A stretch of DNA of 64,000 nucleotides, from the NCBI GenBank assembly GCA_016987375.1, contig PJRA01000011.1, positions 1,338,724-1,402,723 on the forward strand. Reading direction: 5' to 3'. Made by a program: the position numbers and the translations under genes. Each line of letters opens with the position of its first letter. Within the stretch, counting starts at the first letter, position 1. Of the stretch, positions 47,190-58,775 are shown in pieces. This DNA is from Brachionus koreanus. Taxonomy: Eukaryota > Rotifera > Eurotatoria > Ploima > Brachionidae. Below the pieces are notes generated by a model. It did not search any database, was not told the DNA's origin, and saw nothing but the letters and a program-made list of their open reading frames with translations.

Positions 47190-47450
47190 ACACTAAACAA
47201 TACACTCTCCAATGCAGACTTTTTGATTGACCGTTAAACCACTAGGTACAAATATGGTTCGCTTATTCCGCGTTGTGAATTACCCAACCAGACCATTAAT
47301 TTTTCAAATTTTTTAACATACTTGTTTTCTACACTCTGCAGCGTCTAGCTAGCATTGCTGCTATAAAAAATCTCATTCAATGGCAGCGCGGTGTTACCAA
47401 GAGTGAGATACGATTCATCATCTATTATAAATTCAAATCTACTTAATTTT
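47190..47450 (-). pseudogene. Tc1/mariner-type transposase relic with catalytic DD segment
   Basis: Minus-strand frame reads FEFIIDDESYLTLGNTALPL, then SVENKYVKKFEKLMVWLGNS and RGISEPYLYLVV. The D-D-E-x-Y block carries the first catalytic Asp and matches the LDDEKYFTL block at 63.95 kb. Stops separate the blocks. Confidence 0.7.
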
Positions 47451-48039
47451 AAAAGCATTCGGCGAAATTTTGGTTCCTAAAAACAAATTTAATGAAAATT
47501 TATTTTTTTTAGATAATTTTGTAAATAATCAGAATTATTTTCAGGAAAAAGACTTATCAAAAAATTTTTATAAATAAAATCTTAATTTAGATAATTTTTC
47601 TTTATGATCATTAAAATTTAGCATGGTAAATAAAATTTACTTTTAAAAACTATTATTAAATAATGAATACAATTGTTATCGTAGATTCAAATTTTAAAAA
47701 AGTGAAATTAAATTCAAATGGCTATTCTCAAAAATCAATTTTTTAGAATCTCATTTTACTAAAAACAAAACTAGAATGCTACCTTAAGTATGATAGTAAC
47801 AAGATACTAAAAGATATATTGTTTTACTAAAAAAAAATTATCAAAATTAAAATCATTGTGTCTAAAAAATTAGTCATTTTAATTTGAGAAGTTACTATTA
47901 TATTTAAAAGCATATATTAATCACTAATTTTTTTTCTTGTATACTTTATTTTAATTAAAATATAGAATAAATATTTGGGAATATAAAAAGAAATATTAAT
48001 AATTTTAAATTAGAATTAAGATTTTGATTTCTATTATTA

Positions 48040-48225
48040 TAGGCTAAAAAAAATTTCTTAGCATTTTTTTTAGAAAATTTAGCACTGCTAAATGTGAAGT
48101 TTGTTTCTGAAAAGATTGTATTTGCTTTTCGAGAAACCAATCTCAATAGGAATGAGCCTTGTCTGCACCATCTTGTTGAAAAAACAACCATTTTTTAATT
48201 TTCTTCATATTTTGTTTTGACAAAT
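48040..48225 (-). pseudogene. Transposase relic with FQQDGA motif
   Basis: In a minus-strand frame just inside 48190 the sequence reads WLFFQQDGADKAHSY. F-Q-Q-D-G-A-x-x-H is the second catalytic Asp motif of Tc1/mariner-type transposases. Downstream remnants (FLEKQIQSFQKQTSH) are out of frame. Short dead fragment. Confidence 0.55.
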
Positions 48226-48613
48226 TGATTTATTCGACTTTTACGATTGATACTACCTCAAATTCTCAAATTATGTTAATAAAAAATTACATTTATAGCT
48301 GAAAATAACTTTTGATCGGTCTGTATTTGTTGTTCTTTGCACTATTTGAGTCTTTAAAGCGTTTACAAGTTTCCTGTTGTTTAAGCTTTTCGGTCATGCT
48401 GTCATGCCACTAATATTCTTTAGGCTGAGAAAAATTATTTTTCCTGACATCGTTTAATTTTCTAATCTAAAAATAGTTTTAATTGTAAAAAGTTTAAAGG
48501 GACATAATCCATTGTGATTATTTTATTTTTATCTTTAAAGTTAGAATAATAAAATTTTACGAAGATCAATCTTTGAATTTGTTTAATTTATCAATCATTT
48601 TGTATTTCTGATA

Positions 48614-48984
48614 TAGTGTTGGGCGACGGCCAGTTTCGGCCGTGAATTGACCGGTCGTCTGAGGGCCGTTTATAAAAAGTTCGACTTTTTTGAGGCCGGC
48701 CAAATTTAAGAATAACCATAATTAAGGGTAAAATGTAAAATTTAACTTGAATTTTTAATTAACGTGTCTTTAAAATTAGTAAATTCTTGAATAATTCGTT
48801 TAATATTTTTCAATACTAAAATTTAACTAAAATTTTTAGTTAACAGACTCCTTAGTGGCCGGCTGGTCTACAAACCGTTTATTGATTGGCCGACCAGCGC
48901 ATTTTGGATCCAGGCATGGCCGCTCAAGGTCTCGGTTAATTTTTTTGGCCATCCACATTGCCAATAGGCGGGTCTTCAACACTA
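48614..48984. mobile_element. hAT-type MITE with ends TAGTGTTG/CAACACTA and 8-bp target duplication
   Basis: 371 bp. Left end TAGTGTTGGGCGACGGCC, right end CTTCAACACTA. Flanking 8-mers are ttctgata (48606-48613) and atctgata (48985-48992), seven of eight identical, as expected for hAT insertion. The interior has G+C-rich blocks of ggcc, ggccg and gaccggtc at both ends around a 120-bp AT-rich centre, so the strand folds extensively. Noncoding. Confidence 0.8.
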
Positions 48985-49377
48985 ATCTGATACAAAATAT
49001 AAGGTTTTAGAAGTAGCAGTTAAAACTGTAGCGTTTCTTAGCATTTAGATTCTTTGCATTTAGCTTATCTTCCAAGAGTTTATTTCATCTATTCACAACT
49101 TTATTTTAAAAAAGTTGTATCTAAGAAGACAATTCTAAAATTGTGCCCTTATTAGATAAAAGGTATTTCTCGATTCATTTCTTCAGCTACCAGATTTTGT
49201 ATTAAGGATGTAATTAGTTCCTTATTTAAAATCAATTTTTTCATAGTTGTTTACCAATTTGTAGTTCTGAATTAGATCCTTTTTCAATTTTCTTTTATTC
49301 AAGTTAGTTTAGTTTATAATTATTTAATTTTCAATTACTAGTAATTTAATTAAGAGTAAAAGACCCAGCATCAACCT

Positions 49378-49745
49378 TTACTCACTGTTAACTTTTATCA
49401 TATTTGAACTGATGTTGAACGTCTTTATCAAATTTATCAAGCCATTACCAAAATCAAGTAATTTGAGTTCAAACAGAAGCTTTCTGTTAGAGACTTTATC
49501 GAAAGTCTTTGTGAAATCTTTGAAAATGATGTAAATCGGTAAAGTTTTTGCTGCGGAAATTAAATCTATCATTTTCAATATATTGGTCAAGTATGACGTT
49601 ATAGGTAGAAAATACTGCTTTAAGATGTACACTAAATTCTTTCTGATTTAATTGATTCTTTTATTATGGAATCTACAATAGAAATTAACGATACTTGGCG
49701 ACTATTCCAGGGAGAGGGTCTTAAGTCCCCTTTTGGTAACGGTGA
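49378..49745 (-). pseudogene. LINE reverse transcriptase relic (N-terminal RT blocks)
   Basis: Minus-strand: SPLPKGDLRPSPWNSRQVSL followed by SIVDSIIKESI (about 49745-49640), then LPIYIIFKDFTKTFDKVSNR (about 49540-49490) and LLDFGNGLINLIKTF. These are RT blocks with the first catalytic region (I-x-x-D-F-x-K-x-F-D). Short and frameshifted. Confidence 0.75.
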
Positions 49746-50466
49746 TACATTTGCTAATGAAAACAGATATTTTGAATTGATTTTTTTTCTTTGCTCAAAT
49801 TTTAAACACAAATTTTGAAAACATTATTTTAATCATTGATCATTTATATCGATTTAAAGTCCTAAAAAAAATTTAAAGCTGAAAATTAAATTTTTTAATC
49901 TTTTTTATTTAAATAAACTGTTTTTAATTTTTTTATGTTTTTATTTTATTTTTTCATCTAAAGAAAACAAGAAAACAATGTTTAAAAGAAAGTCAATTTC
50001 TAAATGGAATTTTAGAATTTTTTATGAATGATTTAAATAAAAAGGCTTTTTAATTAAATAATCATTTTTTTAGACTCGTGAAGATTATTTGATTAAAGGG
50101 ATTTAATAAAATAATTTTAAAATAAAAAAAATTTATTTAGGTGTTGTTAAAAGATTAAAATTTAATTTAAACCAAAATAAATAAAATTTTCAAAAACCTC
50201 AGAGATTAGATTTTATTTTTTTGAATTTAAAATAAATAAGAAATTTTAAATAATAATGATATTAAAAAATTGATGCCGATTGTTTAGTCGGTTGAGAACG
50301 CGTGTTTTTTTTTAAAAAATTAAGAATAATCCTTTTTTAATACAATACAACAAATTTAATTAACTATATCACTAATTACAAGGTATTATAGATTAAAAAT
50401 TAAATATTTCTATTTAAATTTTGATCAATTTAAATAGATTTTAGTTTTATTTTTCTTAGAAAAAAA
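49746..50466. other. Intergenic, nothing recognised
   Basis: Very AT-rich upstream flank of the small secreted-protein gene. Confidence 0.4.
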
Positions 50467-50865
50467 ATGATTTTCAAATCATATTTCTTTCGAAGTTTAG
50501 TTCTGAGTCTGAGTCTTTTTGATATGTGCATTGGAACTAACAACTATCATAGAAAGAGATCATTAGTTGAAAAGCCTGCCATAATCAATTCAATAATAAA
50601 GAAAATAAAAATATCAAATAAAATTGAGTCAGGTATTTTATACTTTTTAAAGAAAAACTTTAAAATGTTTAATTTTTTACATTTAGAATGTGCGTTAGCC
50701 TGTGTACAAAGTCCTACATTGGCTTCAAAATTTTGTAAATGCTATAAGATTGAAATTGATACAAGTGAAAAATTAAGATACCCGATCGATTGTCAAATAC
50801 TTTGCTTTATTGGTCAAGGGGGCAAAGCCTGTAACTGTAATTATGCTCCTTTTGTTGGGAGATAG
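50467..50865 (+). CDS. Small secreted Cys-rich protein with an in-frame 54-nt intron
   Basis: Exons 50467-50632 and 50687-50865 join in phase to give 114 residues. Residues 1-24 are a signal peptide (FRSLVLSLSLFDMCIG). A dibasic-rich spacer (HRKRS, then KKIKIS) follows. The C-terminal 60 residues hold eight Cys in two similar sets: CALAC..CKC and CQILC..CNC, that is C-x3-C then C-x-C twice. C-x3-C plus C-x-C is the spacing used by cystine-stabilised helix/sheet folds, but no family is assigned. The intron is GT..AG, 54 nt long and free of stops, so retention would give a 132-residue form with 18 extra residues before the Cys module. A secreted signalling or defence peptide is possible; function is unknown. 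Confidence 0.65.
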   Translation: MIFKSYFFRSLVLSLSLFDMCIGTNNYHRKRSLVEKPAIINSIIKKIKISNKIESGILYFLKKNFKMFNFLHLECALACVQSPTLASKFCKCYKIEIDTSEKLRYPIDCQILCFIGQGGKACNCNYAPFVGR

Positions 50866-51407
50866 TAATTCATTTTAAAACTTATTTTATTTCAACATAT
50901 TTAAAAATTAATTTTAATAAAAAAGTTCTAATTTAAAAACAATTTTTATAACAAAATTTTTGATGTACTTGTTTGATGGAAAAAAATTATTTGATAAAGG
51001 TTATACTCCTAAATTCTGATCTTGAAAATCTTGTACTGAATATGTACAACTTTTGATATTTTAATCTTGGAAATAAATTGTACAAATCTAATCTACCTTC
51101 TTAAGATTGTATAGTCGGGAGGTTTGGCCAGTCACACGAGTAGCATGAAAAGCATGTTTGAATACCTTTTATTAAGAAAGGAGACAGGCCAATGCAGCCA
51201 CTTGTGTCAAATTGAAGCCGTTTATCTTCCTTTTTATTATTAAATTAATTAAATAAAAAAAACGGTTTTATTTTTTATTTAATCTTTTTTAAGAATTTGT
51301 TGACAGATTAAATTAAATTTTAATTTTTTTTTAATCTTCTAAATATATGTAAATTAAATGCTAATCAATTTAAATTTAATTTAGATTTTTTTAAAATTAA
51401 AGAAAGA
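50866..51407. other. Convergent 3' intergenic region
   Basis: Between the secreted-protein gene and the 3' end of the oxidase. A more balanced patch at 51110-51225 (gtcgggaggtttggccagtcacacgagt and ggagacaggccaatgcagcc, in short) may be an unidentified repeat. No gene seen. Confidence 0.35.
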
Positions 51408-54400
51408 TTATATTTTAAAATATGAACTATATAAAAATGCCACCAAAAAGACGATTGTGGATAGTTTACAAACAAAATGAACATTAATTTTTTCCTTTGA
51501 TCTGTTGAAAAATGGTTTGATTTTGACTTTTTCCTTAATAGCTATCATATTGGCTACATTTCTAGCCGAAATGCAGCATATTTCCATACAAGAAGAAGAC
51601 CATTCCATACAATTTGAGTAATAAACTCTTGATCTTGCTTGATCAAGAACGACTTGTGGGATAACTTTTTTTTCTGGATTCTCCGTGTATTTAGGATAAG
51701 CTCTCCATGGAATTTTCTGAACAATTTTATATCCTTGCTTGAAAATTTTATCAAAATCATTTTCATCTAAAATTTGTTCTGAAAATATTTTGTATAGTTT
51801 TTTGGTACAGTTCATGTACAAGTGTTTGTCTTTATTATCACAATAATCACAAGGCAACTGAACACATATACTTCTATACGGCAATGATGGATCTGTAGAA
51901 TGTAAATTGATTCGCTTATTTGATGCCATTTCTGGGAACAAAATCTGCTCTCCAAATATAATGTAAGTATTAGTGATTTGCATTTCCAAATTAATTAGAT
52001 TTTCAACTTCAAATTCAATTTTGAATTGATCATTAAAAACATCTTTGTAAAGGGGAAATGCAATTATTACATAGTCAAATGAATTATCTGTTATCTCGGT
52101 TTTTTCCTCGGTCTCAAATAAAATTAAATTTTTCTCTTGATCAGTTGGATCTTTGTATATACCTTTAACACTGGTGTTTAAATGTAATTGGACATCAGCT
52201 TTTTCAATTAGTTTTTCGGCAACTGATCTATTTCCAGTTTTTACTGACCATAGCTCATCAATTAGTCCAGCTAGAGACACAGAACCAACGAAACCATCTA
52301 TAAGGATAGACTGACCGTAATTTGTTAAGCAAGCAATACTTGCTAATTCATTTATTATTCGATCATTGAATTTTTGTTCACGTAAAGTTCTTTGTAAAGA
52401 TTTTTGTGCAATTTTGTTAAGTTCAGGATTTAATTTGGTCAAAAATTCATCTAAATTTGTGAATACAAATCCTTTGTCTTGAAGGCTGTAGATACTAGGA
52501 AAAAAAAATTTATTCAAGCTTAATTCTACAAAATATTTCTTATTGTTAGTTTCTAAAGCCTAACTATTTTACGTAATTGCTCAATTATAAAGTTATATCT
52601 TTTATGGCTTAGTGCAGAATAATGAAAATTGGTTAAATTCTATGGTCATATTGCTTAATTTTTATTAACTGTAATCTTCCTTCCATATGCCCTCATCAGT
52701 TGTTTTTTTTCAAACGATATTGACCAAAAGAAAACACAAATTAATTGATGATGTTATTACATTTAAATGTTTTTGGGAAAAATTGTATTTTTAAATGATT
52801 ATAATTCAACAAAATCGACTTTCGACATTTATTTATACGTGTCTTGATTTTTAAAATTTCATTAGAATATTTAACAAGAATAAAAATATTCATCTTGTGA
52901 AATTCCTCATCATCAAAAGTGTTTTCAATCAAAAAGGAAGAAGCTAATATAGAAAATTTTAAGCAATAATAAATTTGTTTTTTTAAATCTCCTTTAAGAG
53001 GAAACTTATTTGAAAAAAGTCAAGAAAGTTTTTATATTGAGCTTATAAACCTTGTAAATCATTCATTAAATAGGAATCTTTTTATAACTTTATTATTGCA
53101 GGTTTTTTGAATTTTAACGTCGCGTCAAAACATGAAATGCGCATTTTTTGCACGCATTCTAATGGGGGACAATTTTAACATTAGAAGGTTAGGGTTAGCT
53201 TATGCGTGCACTAAAACCTAAGAATAAAAAGTAATCCTATGCACAATATCGCAAGAGTTTACGGTACTATAATCCAAAACAAAAAAATTTTGTTTAATTT
53301 TTGTCACCTTGCTCTTCATTGTTCAAAAATAATACAAAAATTTCTATAATTTCCAATTTTTAAAGAATATGCTAAATAGAAAAATATGGTTTTAACAATC
53401 ATAAGATTCTCGGAAATAAAATTTTGTGCTATTAAACTAATTTTTTTCAAATAAAAAATCTTTTATTATCTATATTATCCACAACTCAAACATATCATAT
53501 TTTTTTTATGAATCGATATCTAATGTCTTCGCGTCCATTTTGAACCAATTTGAGAACTTCTTATCTAAAAAGACTGTTGCTATATTTATTTGATTGTTAT
53601 ACGTAAATTGAAAAAATGTATCATCCTAAATTTGATCTTTACTAAATTTACAATTAAATGTTAATGATTTTCTAATCCTTAAACTATTTTGCAGATTTCC
53701 TTAGTTCTGAAGAGATTTAATCTGGGTGAAACATGCTATCTTTGATATGAAAGATTCTTTTAAATAAGTTTTAGAGTTAAAGAAAAAATATATTTCAATT
53801 TTAAAAATTATTGAAAAAATTTAAACCATTTTGCATTTGGTAGTTTTACCAATTTTGAAATTGCCGATAGAGTCTTGAAAAGATGCACACTATAAATAAA
53901 TTTTAATTTCTTCTTTTTTCGTATTTCTAAACATCATCAAAAAATATGCTTTTTTACAAGATTTTTAGCCTTTATGTACTGATTTAAAACTCTTTTTTTC
54001 ATATAACTTATATTTTTTTTGATTTTGATCTATGAAGAAATTTATCTTTTAATGCATATTATTTACATCTTAATAAATAAGAATTTTTATCATGAAACGA
54101 CTATTTATTATAACTAATCTTTTAGATTGATAGAAATGGCACAAAAATGAAAGATTTTATGGAGAGAAAGAGGATTTGAATATATATTCTCTTAATTTCG
54201 CATATAAAAAAATGAAATTCTGTAAGGAACTTGGCAAACATTTTTGATAAAAATATTTTTTACTGTTGAAAATTATAGATCTTAAAAAGATTTTATTGAT
54301 TTGATTAGATTAAATTTTTAAATTGCACTAAAATTCTATTAAATTTTGACTTAAATTTTAGGAAAAAAAAGCTTTATAGTGTTATTTGAAATCAAAAGAT

Positions 54401-54980
54401 AAAAAATAAAAAATCTAACTTTGAAAAATCACGTATAAACGACCGTAGCCAACTTTTGAATTTAAATAATTGAATAAATCCGAAATGTTTGATAAAATTT
54501 ATTTTGTCAACAAGACCATAAAATTTTCCAGTAGTTTTTAAAATCAAACCTTTTGAATCAAAAAAACCAAGAGCCTCTTTAGTTGATTTTTCTTTTTCCT
54601 TTTTCTGTAGTTCTAAAATAAATATTTGTTAAAATTATAAATTTTAAACAAAAATTTTAATTAACCTAATTTATCTATAAATTCACTCATATACTTGTTA
54701 CTCGGATGAAGAACTGAACCACCAAGTTCATAAAGTCGCTCATTGAATTCAAAAGTAGCAAGTCTGCCGCCAATTTTGTCACTTTTCTCGAACATAACCA
54801 ATTCAACATTATTAGAAAATGTTTGCCTGAGAAAATAAGCGTTCGCTGCACCACTTATTCCACTCCCGATAATTGCTAAAAAAATTATAATTTTTATTTT
54901 AATTTTGAGAAAAACAAAATATTTCAAAATCAACCTATTTTTTTTTTTTTCAAATCAATGACGTCACTTGTTGCTTTCAT
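51408..54980 (-). CDS. PCYOX1: Prenylcysteine oxidase-like flavoprotein
   Basis: Five minus-strand exons: 54935-54980, 54666-54875, 54444-54612, 52573-52607 (35 nt) and 51408-52525; phases close to 525 residues (human PCYOX1 505). The FAD-binding Rossmann motif AIIGSGISGAANAYFLR is at about residues 16-32, then FEKSDKIGGRLAT and ELGGSVLHPSN. The prenylcysteine-lyase domain follows, with NYGQSILIDGFVGSVSLAG, PWRAYPKYTENPE and the final SSCMEICCISARNVAN. The enzyme oxidises prenylcysteines to free Cys, a prenyl aldehyde and H2O2, usually in the lysosome. Unusually, the N-terminus (MKATSDVIDLKKKK) has no signal peptide, while the C-terminus ends with a hydrophobic stretch (STIVFLVAFLYSSYF) that could anchor it. 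An upstream signal-peptide exon cannot be excluded. Intron 3 spans 1.96 kb. Confidence 0.88.
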
Positions 54981-55358
54981 TTTATCTAGGAAAATTTAAG
55001 GGTTCCATTAATGTTTATTAAATAAGTTGAATGCATAAATTTTTATTTTTTTTTTTATTGCAAAAAAAAAGAATTGAAATTGATTTTTATTTTACATTTT
55101 TTTTGACAAAAAAAAAATAAAATTAATCAAATATAAATTTATTTTTGCAATTTTATAAATTTTTATTAACTGCTTGAAAATAAGAAAAATCTTGTTACGG
55201 TTCATTCAAAAGACTAAAGTTCCATAGTATTTAAATTTAATAATCTATTGAGTACTTTTTAATAATTTCGAAATTTTAGATTACTCATCCAAAAAATGGC
55301 ATTTTAGATGATATATAGCTCTATTTAGCCAAATTGAACATTTTAAAATTTAAAAAAA

Positions 55359-56747
55359 ATGAAAACTTTAATCAACTATCAGCTCCTTGCCAATTTAAAT
55401 GGACAAACTAATTCACTATTGCTAGGAGAAAGTGCTAAGATTGAGAAAATGTTGTTTAAACGCAACCGGTCTTTGTCAAAAAGCGAGGTTGGCCTCAACT
55501 CACTTCCGTCCAACAGTTTATGCAAATCAGAGAGCTTCAGCTGCGATGATAGTTTTCTCAAAGACCAAGAAAATGACCAATTATCAAACAAAATATCAGT
55601 ATATCTAAAATTTTAAATTTTATTAATGCAATTGTCATTTTTTTCCTTAGCAATGGGACGTTCTTTGTCAGGTTCTTAATAGCAAAGTAGCATTTAAGAA
55701 GCAATTTAATGGGAAAAAGTACAATTGGATTCAACTGGCGGGACATGCCGGCCGTTTTAAGCCTGGCGATCGAGAAGGCTACATTCTCAAAATTATGGAT
55801 GAATTGGAAAAAGATTGCTTAATTTTGCTACAAAATGATATATTGTCTCAATTTGTACCAAAAATAGACAGAATTAACTTGAAATTTGATGATGATAATT
55901 GTAAATTTAAAATAGAAGTTGAAAAAAAAATTTGTTTTGAAATTTTTATTCTAGGCTATACTGAGATGCAAGATTTACTTTACGGATTTGTTAACCCGTG
56001 CATAATGGACATAAAAATAGGAGTTAGAACATTTATTATTGATGAAACAAATGAAAAAGAAACAAAGCCTCGAAATGATCTTTATGTTAAATTGTTAAAA
56101 ATAGACCCGAACGAACTGACTGAAGAGGAACATCAAATACAGGCTATCAATAAAAGACGCTATATGTCTTGGAGAGAGCGATGTACATGCTCGGCTACTC
56201 TTGGATTTAGAATCGAAGCAGTCAAAGTGAGATTTTTAAATTTTTCGTAAATTTTTATCTGAGTATTACAGAAATCTCAAGTACAAGAAAAGGAATTCTA
56301 CTCAATGAATCAAAAAGGTCAAGTCATTGAACATTTGATAAACTATACTGATAATAACAAAAATATAATGGTAAAAAAAATATATTTATTAGTTTTTTTT
56401 TAATTTTTTCATCTTCTTTTAAGAAAAAGTACCTGGATCGGTTGTTGTGTCTAAAAGAAAATTTAGAGAAATCCGAATTTTTCAATTCACATGAAGTTAG
56501 ACAAATTAATTTTTATTTTTGATAATTAAATATTTATAATTTAAAGATGATCGGTTCGTCATTGTTATTTGTCCATGATCAAAACAAGGCTAATATTTGG
56601 ATGATTGATTTTGGCAAAACAAGAAAGCTGCCAGAAGGAGTTAAACTTAGACATGATGTCAAATGGGAAGAAGGTACTCTCGAAGATGGCTATTTTATTG
56701 GAATACATAGTTTAATGGATATTTTCAAAGAAGCAATTGATAATTAG
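55359..56747 (+). CDS. ITPK: Inositol-trisphosphate 3-kinase
   Basis: Five exons, 55359-55598, 55651-56226, 56272-56370, 56424-56495 and 56547-56747, give 395 residues. The catalytic domain starts at [15 protein letters not shown]. It has the inositol-phosphate-kinase signature in [14 protein letters not shown] (P-x3-D-x-K-x-G), [20 protein letters not shown], then [11 protein letters not shown] (S-S-L-L) and [14 protein letters not shown] with the metal-binding D-F-G. These mark the IP3 3-kinase branch (Ins(1,4,5)P3 to Ins(1,3,4,5)P4) rather than IP6K or IPMK, whose linker motifs differ. The N-terminal 85 residues are short and Ser-rich ([17 protein letters not shown]), without the actin-binding or obvious calmodulin-binding segments of mammalian ITPKs. 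Residues needed for catalysis all look intact. Head-to-head with the oxidase gene (ATGs about 380 bp apart), so they may share a promoter region. The symbol is generic: orthology to ITPKA, B or C is not resolved. Confidence 0.93.
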
Positions 56748-58775
56748 CATTACCTCACTTATATCAGTTACTTTTATTTTTATAATTTTTTTTAATTTTC
56801 ATCAATTTTTATTCCGAAATTTTAAATTCTTCTAATTGATAGAAAACAAACAAGATTTTTTTTAATTTATTAATAATTATAAAAATAAAATTTTTTGAAA
56901 TATTATAAATCAAAACTTATTACAGTATATATCTTATTTTGAACAAAATTATTTAAATTGACTTGAAAGAAAAAATAAAGACATAAATTTTTTATTTATT
57001 TTATAACCATGGAAAAAAACTTCTTAAATTAAAATTAAACTAAAAAACAACTAAAATAAATAATATATAAATTCGCAATAAAATAAAATTTTATATATAT
57101 TTTATAAAATATATATATATTTTTAAATATTTTTGGTTCAATAAGCAGAACCAAAATATTTGAATTTTAATATGCATTTTAAGAAATTGCTCTAAGATTC
57201 CAACTAGTTTAAAATCAATCTTCAAGTTGTTCTCTTCAAGATTTAAATTTAACAGTTTAACGTTATTGCTTCTTTTGAAAAATAGCATAAAAGCCTAGTT
57301 AAAATACGGTAAGATAAAGATCATAAAAATCTTATTTTTACTTTACTGAAGTAGAAAGATAGAAAATTCATTTTTAAAATAAGATTAAAATTTTTTTCAT
57401 CATCTAAATTTAATTTGACTGGATTAGTGATTTATTTTAAAATAAAAAGCATATTAAATTTGAATCCAAGTAGATCAAGATTGATTAAATAAAATTTGTT
57501 AAATTAATAAAGAATGATCAGAAATTAAATGTATGATGTACATGTCAATAAAATTATGGATATTTTCGTTTTAGCTAAAAATAGAAAACTTGAATTTTAT
57601 AAAATTTTGTAAATAAATTTTGATTTTATTTTTTACATATTGAAAAAGCTTGGAAATTAACCTCCCCTCCCTCATGACCCCATAACATAACACCACATAA
57701 CTCAAATAAAAGATTCGGCTGTATTCAACAAAAATTTGATCAAATCAACTATTCAGTTTTGTTATAAATAATTTACTTTAGTTTTCGAATTTTTTCAGTC
57801 TATTCAGCTTAATATACTTTTCAAATATTCATATATATCCAAAAAGAATGTTTTCTGATAAAATTGATATTTGCTTAATTTTTCGAATCGCAGGATTCCT
57901 CCTGATAAAGATAAAATATAAGTTTATTAGGAGAAATTGGTCAAAACCAAAAAAAAATTTAATTCCTAATTCAATTAATAATTTTCATTAAGATAAGTAT
58001 GCTTACGTTAGTTTACTCAAAACTAACGCTAACTTCTATCACTTATAATAAATGCCATGATTCTACAGCTTTATCTTAAAAAAGATGAATAAAAATGAAC
58101 AATCGGAAAATTGGAGAAAAATAATTCTTTTGCCAGTCCTTTAAATTAATTCTAATTAAATGAACTCATGTACAAAAACTCAATGCAAATTCTGTCCATT
58201 TCTAGATCATTGTATTTTTACTTGTATGAGAGCTATTTATTTATGTTTGATTTTAAGAATTTTATTCAAAAATTTTTTTTGGCCATTGCTCATTCATAGT
58301 TACAATTTTCAGAGTTGAAATTAATAGAATTTAGTTTTAAGTCAGGCAATAATTGAAATTTATCCTATAATAATTGATGGTCTACGATTTAGCTAACAGT
58401 TGGAAAAAAAATCCTAAAAATTTTGTTTCATTTTCAAAATCAATAAATTGGTTTTTAAATTTTGATAAAAAAGCATTTTTATTTGATATGGTTATAAAAC
58501 TAGAGAAAATTTTTTAAAAAATTTTAAGCTAATTAGTTATTTCAAAATTTGTAAAGCTGACTGTTGAAATTTTAAGTTTAGGACCAATTAAGAGCCAAAT
58601 TAAATTAGACTCAGAATTGAATTATCTAAAAAATAAATTTTAATTTTTAGAAATTTGAACTCTTCATTTTTCCACACTCATTTTCTAGAAATTATTTCTT
58701 TTTGCTTGATTGATTTTTAAATGAAAACTGGTGAGTTGTTTACTTTTAGTTAAATGTTAACTCTCGAAGCATCCA
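56748..58775. other. 2 kb intergenic, no gene seen
   Basis: AT-rich throughout with homopolymer and AT runs (atatatat near 57094-57120). A slightly C-rich patch at 57660-57720 (cctcccctccctcatgacc) is isolated. No ORF or inverted-repeat element was recognised. Confidence 0.45.

Noticed and set aside
53185..53215. Telomere-like ttagggttag
   Set aside because: Only about one and a half units inside an intron; chance match.
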